A DNA stretch of 27,433 bases from Spirochaetota bacterium (lineage in GTDB: Bacteria > Spirochaetota > Spirochaetia > Treponematales > Breznakiellaceae): assembly GCA_023406985.1 (NCBI GenBank), contig JAEXTK010000233.1, forward strand, positions 1 to 27,433, given 5' to 3'. The notes under the pieces were generated by a model, which saw only the letters and a program-made list of their open reading frames with translations, was not told the origin of the DNA and searched no databases. A program made the position numbers and the translations under genes. The number at the start of each line of letters is the position of its first letter. Position 1 is the stretch's first letter. This document shows positions 14,606 to 20,726 of this stretch, one piece after another.

Positions 14606-15910
14606 ATGCGCAGGCAATTTTACTTGCATCCGCGAAAAAGCGTTTGGTATTGCGAGCTTGTTGACCCAAAAACCGGTCAAAAACTAAGCGCCAGGTCCAC
14701 AAAATGCCGTGATCGGGATTCCGCAGTTGCGGTCGCGGCGCGGTGGCTGGTTGAAGGCGTCCCGTCGAAACATACTCCGGGGCGGTCGGTTGAAACCCTT
14801 TTCACACTCGATTCAATTCTCGATGGAATTCGGAAAATTGACGACCTTTCCCCGAATGATGCGGAGAAGATCGCCGAAGCACTGAAGCGCCGAGGCCTAC
14901 TTGTATCCTACGCGGTACCTGGGGGGCGCGGATCGCAATTCCTTACCGACTTCCTGTTGAAGTTTTGGGATTATGAAGATTCCGCTTACGTAAAAGAGAA
15001 GCGAGCGCATGGGCAATCGATCACTCGCGGGCATTGTCAGAAGTGCCTTGAAAGGGTGCGGAAGTACTGGAAGCCATACTTTGAAGGAAAACGACTCGCC
15101 GAACTTACCCGTGCGGACCTGAAGGCCTTCGGATTGTGGCTCGCTTCCTCCGAGAAGGCCCTTGCTGCGGCTACGATTAACCGGGTCATGGTTCTAGGAA
15201 AGAGCGCACTACGGTGGGCGTACGAGAACGACTATCTTGCGGAGGATGTCGTCTCCGGAGTCGCGACCTTCAGCGGAGCATCGAAGCGGCGAGGCGTGCT
15301 GGAGCCTGACGAGGTTACCGAACTCTTCGCGGAAGGGAAATGGACAGATCAGCGGATCAAGCTGGCCAACGTAGTCGCATGCACAACCGGCCTTAGACAA
15401 GGCGAGATTCTAGCCCTACGACCCGAAGATGTTGGCGAGGTTGTCCTTCATGTCCGACACTCGTGGTCAGAAACGGACGGCTTGAAGGCGCCCAAGACGG
15501 GCGAAGAACGTCGCGCGCCTTTGCTTCCTGAAGTCCGCAAGGCCCTTCTTGCTCAAGCGGCGATGAATCCCCACGATCCCGACGGCTGGATTTTCTGGAC
15601 CCCTGATACTGCGGATCACCCCATGACGGCGCGGCCGATCCTGGACGGTCTGAAAGCGGCCCTCGGATCAATTGGGATCGATCACAGGGGGCGGGCGATA
15701 TGCTTCCATTCTTGGCGGCACTACTTTTCTGCGCGGATGAATGATCGCATCGACGCCAAGAAGGTCATGCGGGCGACGGGGCACGCAACACTTGCCGTTT
15801 TCGAAGGATATGCCGATCACGCGCTAGAGTCGGACCTTGCCGAAATCAGGGAGATAGCGTCAGAAATATTCGCGAACGTCATACCGTTCAACCGCGCGGC
15901 CAACGGTTAA
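14606..15910 (+). CDS. int: Tyrosine-type site-specific integrase
   Basis: Phage integrase of 434 residues that would recombine the element with the tRNA-Leu site. The C-terminal catalytic domain shows Arg264 (TTGLRQGE), Lys near 294-297 (APKTGEERR), His368 and Arg371 (CFHSWRHYF), His393 (RATGHATLA) and the nucleophile Tyr402 (FEGYADH). A SAM-like core-binding domain precedes it (about 120-225). A longer frame starts at 14555, but GGAAGGAG lies ten bases before ATG 14606. It is transcribed away from attL, with about 136 bp between attL and the start. Confidence 0.95.
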   Translation: MRRQFYLHPRKSVWYCELVDPKTGQKLSARSTKCRDRDSAVAVAARWLVEGVPSKHTPGRSVETLFTLDSILDGIRKIDDLSPNDAEKIAEALKRRGLLVSYAVPGGRGSQFLTDFLLKFWDYEDSAYVKEKRAHGQSITRGHCQKCLERVRKYWKPYFEGKRLAELTRADLKAFGLWLASSEKALAAATINRVMVLGKSALRWAYENDYLAEDVVSGVATFSGASKRRGVLEPDEVTELFAEGKWTDQRIKLANVVACTTGLRQGEILALRPEDVGEVVLHVRHSWSETDGLKAPKTGEERRAPLLPEVRKALLAQAAMNPHDPDGWIFWTPDTADHPMTARPILDGLKAALGSIGIDHRGRAICFHSWRHYFSARMNDRIDAKKVMRATGHATLAVFEGYADHALESDLAEIREIASEIFANVIPFNRAANG

Positions 15911-16065
15911 CGTCAGATAGATTCGCGGAGAACGAGAATTCACCCCCTGGGACGTTCACAGAGCGGTCTAGGGGGCACGCGAAGCATGATGACGGAGATA
16001 TTCACATTACACTAGCGGGCTAGGACGCGAATCAAACTGACGACAGAAGGCGAATCATTCTGACG
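15911..16065. repeat. Three-copy 16-bp motif downstream of the integrase
   Basis: GCGAATCAAACTGACG (16027-16042) and GCGAATCATTCTGACG (16050-16065) are direct copies 23 bp apart. CGTCAGATAGATTCGC (15911-15926) is an inverted copy with two mismatches, starting right after the integrase stop. These could be iterons for the replication protein or arm-type/excisionase sites. CCCCCT (15943-15948) and AGGGGG (15970-15975) between them could form a stem. Confidence 0.55.
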
Positions 16066-16202
16066 CCCGGAGTAGGGGACGGGTAATCCCCTTAAAAGTC
16101 GTTTATTCGTTCAACGGACAAGGAATTGTAAATTGCAGCCGTACAGAATGAGAGAATTTGCTGCGAATTATGAAAAATCTTGAAAAATGTCAAACATTTT
16201 GC
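16066..16202. other. Gene-free stretch with an operator-like inverted repeat
   Basis: No gene is supportable. The region becomes AT-rich to the right. AAAATGT-CAA-ACATTTT (16184-16200) is a perfect 7-bp inverted repeat ending two bases before the -35 of the next promoter, a usual place for a regulator. Together with the three-copy motif to its left this is the most origin-like part of the element. Confidence 0.4.
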
Positions 16203-16232
16203 TTGACCAGTATCTAGGAACTGTGATATGAT
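16203..16232 (+). promoter_or_regulatory. Upstream promoter of the early operon
   Basis: TTGACC (16203-16208), 18-bp spacer, TATGAT (16227-16232). It is preceded by the inverted repeat at 16184-16200. Confidence 0.6.
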
Positions 16233-16268
16233 CAATTATCAGGGTTTTCTATCTCAACCTTCTCCTAG

Positions 16269-16297
16269 TTGACAAAACCTCCCAATCATGATACAAT
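16269..16297 (+). promoter_or_regulatory. Near-consensus promoter of the HTH gene
   Basis: TTGACA (16269-16274), 17-bp spacer, TACAAT (16292-16297). The start codon ATG 16305 follows seven bases later, so this second transcript would be leaderless. The transcript from the upstream promoter would carry a leader. Confidence 0.75.
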
Positions 16298-16304
16298 TCC
16301 CCCA

Positions 16305-16496
16305 ATGAATGAATTCGTTAAACCCGCCGAGGCGGCGGAATTCTTCGGAGTCTGTCGGGCCACGTTGCTCGCTTGGGCGAAAAGTGGCGTCGTTCCATCT
16401 GTGAGGTTGGGGCGGAAAATCTATATCCCCCGCCGGTTTCTGGATGAAGTCCGCAAGACGGGACTCCCCGGTTATGGGCAGGCGGTGGCGTCATGA
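16305..16496 (+). CDS. Excisionase/MerR-like HTH DNA-binding protein
   Basis: Protein of 63 residues with the pattern of a winged-helix excisionase/HTH_17 domain: FVKPAEAAEFFGVCRATLLAWAKSG is the helix-turn-helix and PSVRLGRKIYIPRRFLDEV the wing and third helix. Such proteins act as recombination directionality factors or as small repressors. The frame is open from a TTG at 16269, but that lies inside the -35 box, so ATG 16305 is chosen. It is the first gene after two promoters and the three-copy motif. Confidence 0.8.
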   Translation: MNEFVKPAEAAEFFGVCRATLLAWAKSGVVPSVRLGRKIYIPRRFLDEVRKTGLPGYGQAVAS

Positions 16497-16636
16497 GCGG
16501 GGGCAAAAAAAGACCCCGCGTGTACGAGGCGCGGGGTTTGGAAGCGAGCTTGCCAAAAGCAACCGCTCCGGGTAGTCACTTGAATGCATCTTACCGCATA
16601 ATGACGCATCTTGTCAAGATGCCCGGTGGTCAATGA
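16493..16636 (+). CDS. Possible 47-residue basic peptide
   Basis: The ATG at 16493 overlaps the stop of the HTH gene (ATGA), and its own TGA overlaps the ATG of the next gene (ATGA), a spacing typical of translational coupling. The product is short and basic (KKRPR near the start) with no recognisable domain. The frame passes through a strong hairpin, and the codon choice is unremarkable, so it may instead be a non-coding spacer. Confidence 0.35.
   Translation: MSGGKKRPRVYEARGLEASLPKATAPGSHLNASYRIMTHLVKMPGGQ
16504..16537 (-). terminator. Terminator-like hairpin, best on the minus strand
   Basis: ACCCCGCG (16513-16520) pairs with CGCGGGGT (16530-16537). A run of seven A lies just to the left, giving a T7 tail for minus-strand transcription. 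Read on the plus strand only TTT follows. No minus-strand gene is visible to the right, so it may block antisense transcription into the control region. Confidence 0.45.
16606..16622. promoter_or_regulatory. Inverted repeat before the replication-type gene
   Basis: GCATCTT-GTC-AAGATGC is a perfect 7-bp inverted repeat ending 10 bases before ATG 16633. Another GCATCTT copy lies at about 16586-16592. It is a candidate operator or RNA hairpin covering the ribosome site, which is otherwise weak. Confidence 0.4.
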
Positions 16637-18114
16637 GCGGCGGCCTCGCCGAAAAACTCGTTGAGAGGCCGAGTTCTACCGACACTTCACGAAATCTCAA
16701 AGACCTATTCGGGACCGAATACTCAATAATCCCTCGCGGAATTGAGAGGCTCCCGGAGACGGTCCTATCTTCTCCAGCGAAACGTATACTTGGGTTCTAT
16801 TGCCGTCTTCCCGGTCCTCGGTGGGAGAGCGTTTCTACTATAGAACGCGAAACCGGCCTCTCAAGACCTACGGTTACCAAGTCGCGGACGTTATTAGTAG
16901 AATACGGACTGCTTATTCAGCTCCCGCAACACAAAGCGTACGGCAACCCCTCGAACTGCTATGAAGTGAACTATGAACTAGTGAAGCAGCTTAACCAGGA
17001 AAGCAGTTTTACTAGTTTAGATGCTTTCAAGAGTTGTCTAAGCTCCTTTACCGATCTCGGTAAGGCTCCTTTACCCAAAAAGAACCAGGGAAAAGAAGAT
17101 TTAAAAGAACAAGAAGAGTGTCCTGTTCCTCCTCAAGAATTGGTTAACGGGGGAGTAGCCGCGAATCCTTCTGACGATCTACCTCCCGAGACGGAAACCC
17201 TTGCTCACCTCCTCTTCGATCTTCACCGTGACAATTGGGACGCGAAGTACAAGCCTAACGAGCATCAAATCCAGTCGTGGCGGAAGGACATCGACAAGCT
17301 GAACCGGATCGACGGACGGTCCTGGGATGAAATCGAGCGCGTTATTCGCTACGTCAAAACAATGCCGGTACGGAACGGGTTCACCTGGGCCACTAACATC
17401 ATGAGCGGAAGCAAGCTCCGCGAAAAGTTCCCCAAGTTAATCGTCGAGTCCAACAGGCCGAAGGGCGGGGAAGCCCTCCCGGCTACTCCCGAACCAAAAC
17501 CTATCCTCATTTCCACGAATAGCGATCCAGTAAGCAGTCCCGAAGTAAAGGAGGAGTCACCCGTGGACTACGATTACGAGGCTTTTATCGGAGAAGTGAA
17601 GGGCATTCACCCCGCATTTTCGGGGAATGCGACCATCATCGCGCTCTTTAGCGCTCTGTGTGTAGGCGGTGCCGCTCGCCCCGGTATCGGTCGGGCTATG
17701 GCGAAGGCGGTAGGGTCTCCGGGGGAATTCGTTTTCTTGTTCCGAAATGATCCCCTCGCTACCGAACCCGTTCGCGCCTTCTTGGCCGCGATGAAGGCGA
17801 AGGAACGAGAACGCGAAAAGGCCGAGATACAGCAGAAGCTCCAGGCCGAACACGAAGCGCGCCTTCAGGTCGCATGCCCTATCTGCGGAGGTCCGCGCGA
17901 AGCGAAACTCGGATTCCCTCTGATGGAGACTTGCGCAGATTGCGGCTTCCAAACCGGTCAATCGGGCGATACATCGGACGTGGCCGAGGGGTTCGCGGAG
18001 ATTCTCGCGCTTCCCTTCTCGGAGAGGCTCGCCGCCTACCAAGAGCGCGAGGCGGAGCGGGCCGCACAAATATCGTCAATGATTTCGCAATTCCGGGGCC
18101 TTGCCTCGGCATAA
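16633..18114 (+). CDS. Winged-helix replication-type protein with C-terminal zinc motif
   Basis: Protein of 493 residues in the usual place of a phage or plasmid replication initiator. Residues about 45-115 look like a winged helix (ILGFYCRLPG, STIERETGLSRPTVTKSRTL, VEYGLLIQL). The middle (about 190-270) resembles the DNA-binding C-terminal part of DnaD/replication O-like proteins, with HRDNWDAKYKPNEHQ and a tryptophan-rich helix pair. Near residue 417 there is CPICGG and then CADCGF 20 residues later, a four-cysteine zinc motif. No helicase or polymerase motif is seen. The function as initiator is inferred from domain style, and an HTH transcription regulator is the alternative. Confidence 0.6.
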   Translation: MSGGLAEKLVERPSSTDTSRNLKDLFGTEYSIIPRGIERLPETVLSSPAKRILGFYCRLPGPRWESVSTIERETGLSRPTVTKSRTLLVEYGLLIQLPQHKAYGNPSNCYEVNYELVKQLNQESSFTSLDAFKSCLSSFTDLGKAPLPKKNQGKEDLKEQEECPVPPQELVNGGVAANPSDDLPPETETLAHLLFDLHRDNWDAKYKPNEHQIQSWRKDIDKLNRIDGRSWDEIERVIRYVKTMPVRNGFTWATNIMSGSKLREKFPKLIVESNRPKGGEALPATPEPKPILISTNSDPVSSPEVKEESPVDYDYEAFIGEVKGIHPAFSGNATIIALFSALCVGGAARPGIGRAMAKAVGSPGEFVFLFRNDPLATEPVRAFLAAMKAKEREREKAEIQQKLQAEHEARLQVACPICGGPREAKLGFPLMETCADCGFQTGQSGDTSDVAEGFAEILALPFSERLAAYQEREAERAAQISSMISQFRGLASA

Positions 18115-18120
18115 AACGGC

Positions 18121-18140
18121 CCCCGCTCCGAAATGCGGGG
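18121..18140 (+). other. Hairpin between two element genes
   Basis: CCCCGC (18121-18126) pairs with GCGGGG (18135-18140). It starts six bases after the replication-type gene stop and sits just before the ribosome site of the next gene. It may be an mRNA processing or stability element, since the sequence after it (AAAGGATGAAGG) has no T-run. Confidence 0.4.
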
Positions 18141-18152
18141 AAAGGATGAAGG

Positions 18153-18365
18153 ATGCAAGAAGTGACGAAAGTGGTGGAGACGGTTTCCTGCCGAAACTGC
18201 GGGCATTATCCCTGGAAAGTCCGGTTCGATCCGCACTTAATGCCAAACAGCACGTGTCCGGCTGGCGTTTACAACTGGAGCGCCCGAGACCGCGATGCTG
18301 CGCGTGAATGTACCCACTATGTACCGCGCGATCCCAAGGCAGACGACACCGAGAGCGGAAAGTAA
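18153..18365 (+). CDS. Small Cys-rich protein, probable zinc binder
   Basis: Protein of 70 residues. Cys in VSCRNCGHYPW, then STCPAG and later RECTHYV, give four cysteines plus histidines able to hold one zinc ion. It is hydrophilic and has no membrane segment. GGATGAAGG lies before the ATG. It occurs between the replication-type gene and a coiled-coil gene in one left-to-right operon. I do not recognise the family. Confidence 0.7.
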   Translation: MQEVTKVVETVSCRNCGHYPWKVRFDPHLMPNSTCPAGVYNWSARDRDAARECTHYVPRDPKADDTESGK

Positions 18366-18374
18366 GGAGAAGCG

Positions 18375-18845
18375 ATGGAAAACGATAAGTTTGACCTTTT
18401 GACGAAGGAAGCTCGCATTATCGAGCTTGAGAAAAAAGCGGCAGGTCTCCACAAGGATCTGGAACGGGCCGCGAAAGAGCACTCTGTCGCATACCAAGCT
18501 TTCTGTACGGCTCAGGACCGACTCGGTATAGCGGCCTCGGAGAAAATGAGAATTAGTGATTCTCTTGGCTACACCGAATCAGCGATCGGGGCTCTTCGGT
18601 ATGAGTTAGAGGAAAAAGCGGAGGAACTTGGGCTGCAACGACGTGCCAAGAAGGCCCTCGACGGGATGCGCCGTGGCAAGATTAATGTTTTCCGCGGCAC
18701 TTCCGGCGATATTGCAATCGACCTGGCTCGCGATCAATTCGTCGCCGAATCTGAGGATGAAACCGCGAGAACCGCCGCACAGTCCTTCGCTAAGTTGGAG
18801 GCTGAAGAAGCTTCCAGGGCTGCCGCAGGAGAGGGCGCAGCGTGA
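18375..18845 (+). CDS. Coiled-coil protein of unknown function
   Basis: Protein of 156 residues, almost entirely helical. Heptad-like charged stretches run from ARIIELEKKAAGLHKDLE to about residue 90, and an Ala/Glu-rich tail is present. AAGGAG precedes the ATG. Its stop overlaps the GTG start of the next gene, so the two are probably translationally coupled. Next to a prohead-protease-like gene a scaffold role is conceivable, but this is guesswork from position. Confidence 0.7.
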   Translation: MENDKFDLLTKEARIIELEKKAAGLHKDLERAAKEHSVAYQAFCTAQDRLGIAASEKMRISDSLGYTESAIGALRYELEEKAEELGLQRRAKKALDGMRRGKINVFRGTSGDIAIDLARDQFVAESEDETARTAAQSFAKLEAEEASRAAAGEGAA

Positions 18846-19567
18846 ATCCTGTTCGCTTGGAGCTCGCGGGGGAACTCCTCGCGGGCGAGGTCTCCTTCAG
18901 CATGAAAGGGATCATCCCGATCCGCCCCGGCCTGGACGTTGCGAAACTGAAGGAGGGCGATCCCGATCCGGTTGATTATGTCGTCCGCGTTCAGTTCCGC
19001 ACGAATACGAAAAATTGGGTTTACGACGACTCGGCCTACGATGCCATTGTGTCCGCGATCTATAACGCCAAGATGCCTATCCCTTCTTACAAGGGGCACC
19101 AGTCCGAGGAAGAGAGCGGTTACGACTTCCGCGAGCACGGCGCTACGGTCATCGGGGCGCTCAAGCAGGGTGATTTCGTCTACTACCGGATAGTGGTTGA
19201 CGCCGACGAGACGAAGCTCAAGTGGCTTATCCGCAAGGGCCTTCTCGGAGAGGTTTCGATATGGGGCCGCCCCGCGATCGTCGTGCGGAACGGGGAGACT
19301 CACGTCGTTGATTACGAACTCTGGAGCGTGGACTTGATTCCCCCGAATCGGGCCGGACAGGACAATACAATCGTATCGGTCGGGGAGATCGACGGACAGA
19401 GCGCCCGAGGAAGCCTCGTTGACCAGTTCGGGCGACTCCTCGGAGTTCAAAAGCGGTTCGATGAAACCGGGCGGATGGTCGACGCATGGCGCACTGATAG
19501 CCCCCGCTCGGAGGCCTCCAATGACACCGATACGGCTGATACGAGCATTCCCGCGTTCGAGATTTGA
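18842..19567 (+). CDS. Prohead-protease-like protein (HK97 type, tentative)
   Basis: Protein of 241 residues, GTG start coupled to the preceding gene and preceded by GGAGAGG. The order of features fits HK97-type prohead proteases: a His after the first strands (PSYKGHQSEEE), a helix leading to GLLGEVSIWGRP with the candidate nucleophile Ser, then VVDYELWSVDLIPPNRAG, which parallels the family pattern of an EL-x-EVS-x-V-x-P-A-type motif. If right, it would trim scaffold and capsid proteins during head maturation, yet no capsid or portal gene is present. Confirmation needs a profile search. Confidence 0.5.
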   Translation: MNPVRLELAGELLAGEVSFSMKGIIPIRPGLDVAKLKEGDPDPVDYVVRVQFRTNTKNWVYDDSAYDAIVSAIYNAKMPIPSYKGHQSEEESGYDFREHGATVIGALKQGDFVYYRIVVDADETKLKWLIRKGLLGEVSIWGRPAIVVRNGETHVVDYELWSVDLIPPNRAGQDNTIVSVGEIDGQSARGSLVDQFGRLLGVQKRFDETGRMVDAWRTDSPRSEASNDTDTADTSIPAFEI

Positions 19568-19640
19568 TGACCTTCCGGCGCGTTTTTCGCTCGCAAGCGG
19601 CGGTTTACGCGCCAGATTTTGCGTGACAATAAGGAGTTAA

Positions 19641-19916
19641 ATGTCGGAATCGAAAGGAGTTACCCCGAAGGGTGGGGGGCGCCTGCCCTCCCTGGATAAG
19701 TTCGGAGGCATCAAAAAGGCGCTTGCGAAGATAGCGCGGTCGCTCTGGCGAAACGAAATAGAAGAAAGCAAGGCGCGTTCTCTCACCTACATTTTGGGTA
19801 CGCTTTCATCGGTACATCGGATTGAAGCGGAAGTGTCCCTTGAAAATCGGGTCGCTGCGCTAGAAAAGCAAGTTGCCGAAGAGGAGTCCCGCGATGGCGC
19901 GCCGCTCCCTGGCTGA
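19641..19916 (+). CDS. Small helical protein of unknown function
   Basis: Protein of 91 residues with a Gly-rich, basic start and a helical remainder (ALAKIARSLWRNEIEESKAR, ENRVAALEKQVAEEE). AAGGAG lies five bases before ATG. The next gene starts inside its 3' end. The pattern is common among phage terminase-adjacent proteins, but no assignment is justified. Confidence 0.6.
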   Translation: MSESKGVTPKGGGRLPSLDKFGGIKKALAKIARSLWRNEIEESKARSLTYILGTLSSVHRIEAEVSLENRVAALEKQVAEEESRDGAPLPG

Positions 19917-20292
19917 CCGTGTGGCCGCGTTGGAGGCCCGCCGTGCCGCGCCGTCGGCTGGACAGTGGAACAACTACCTGGACGCCTTCGTCGCCTACTG
20001 TAAGGGCGTGACGCTCGGACAATCATCCGAAGCGCCCATACCCCCGTGTGTATCACCTGGGACGATTCCGCCGCCTTTTGCTCGCGCACGCATCGACCAG
20101 ATTTTCAACCTCGCGTGGGATAAGCGACGCGGAGTCGAACAATTGCGAACGACCTGGGTCGGGGAATACCTCATCGGCTTGAGGGGCTGTACTCCGGAAG
20201 AGATTGCTCAAGCCCTGCCCGCCGAAGATCGTGCGATCGTAGACGCGATCGGCGTGGACGCCTATTTCGACTCACTGGACGGGCAAACATGA
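19894..20292 (+). CDS. Hypothetical element protein
   Basis: Protein of 132 residues. It opens with a short coiled-coil-like helix (LADRVAALEARR), then a Pro-rich linker and a globular helical part (ARIDQIFNLAWDKRRGVEQL). The start is ATG 19894, after GAGGAG, overlapping the previous gene by 23 bases. Its place two genes before the tape-measure gene is where tail assembly chaperones usually lie. I see no programmed slippery site. Confidence 0.6.
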   Translation: MARRSLADRVAALEARRAAPSAGQWNNYLDAFVAYCKGVTLGQSSEAPIPPCVSPGTIPPPFARARIDQIFNLAWDKRRGVEQLRTTWVGEYLIGLRGCTPEEIAQALPAEDRAIVDAIGVDAYFDSLDGQT

Positions 20293-20373
20293 CGGAGAGG
20301 ACTAAGACGTCCCCTCCGTCAAAAGGGTAGCTCTTTACGGAATTACAAGTTATCCGGCCCCGCATGGGGCTGG
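20291..20373 (+). other. Two tandem hairpins in an operon gap
   Basis: First: GACGGAG/CTCCGTC plus inner GGAC/GTCC (20291-20320). Second: CCGGCCCC (20354-20361) with GGGGCTGG (20366-20373), loop GCAT, containing a G·U pair on the plus strand. They occupy the 104-bp gap before the 109-residue protein gene and could set the ratio of upstream to downstream translation or mark RNA processing. Confidence 0.45.
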
Positions 20374-20396
20374 AATGCTGAACATGAGAAGGAAGT

Positions 20397-20726
20397 ATGA
20401 AAATGGACGTGAAAAAGACTGATAACGAAGCCTTCGCCGACGCGATTCATCTCGCGCAGCATGTTGTTTACATGCAGCTTGCGGAGAGGCTGGCGGGGCG
20501 TGAAGACCTCCCCTCAGACGTTCGCGACGAGCTTTACACAGCGTTGCGGGCCGACGTTCTTTTCACCGACGTAGCGGCGAGGGCAAAAATAGATGCCCAT
20601 TTCGGCAACACTTTCGATCACAAGACGTGGCTCGCCGTGATCTATAGCGCATTCGCTGATGGGACCGAAGGTAACCTGAAAGCGGTCGCGGATATCATCG
20701 AAGGGCTGAATCGGCGGGAGGCTTAA
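20397..20726 (+). CDS. Hypothetical protein upstream of the tape measure
   Basis: Protein of 109 residues, acidic and helical (AFADAIHLAQHVVYMQLAER, KAVADIIEGLNRR). GAAGGAAG lies before the first ATG. A second ATG two codons later is possible. Its stop TAATG overlaps the tape-measure start, so the two are coupled. Position fits a tail assembly chaperone, but the family is not recognised. Confidence 0.65.
   Translation: MKMDVKKTDNEAFADAIHLAQHVVYMQLAERLAGREDLPSDVRDELYTALRADVLFTDVAARAKIDAHFGNTFDHKTWLAVIYSAFADGTEGNLKAVADIIEGLNRREA

Noticed and set aside
15911..16065. CRISPR array
   Set aside because: The repeats are only 16 bp, imperfect, three in number and in mixed orientation.
19894..20726. 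Programmed frameshift pair (tail chaperones G/GT)
   Set aside because: The two genes are separated by a 104-bp gap, and I see no slippery heptamer at the end of the first.
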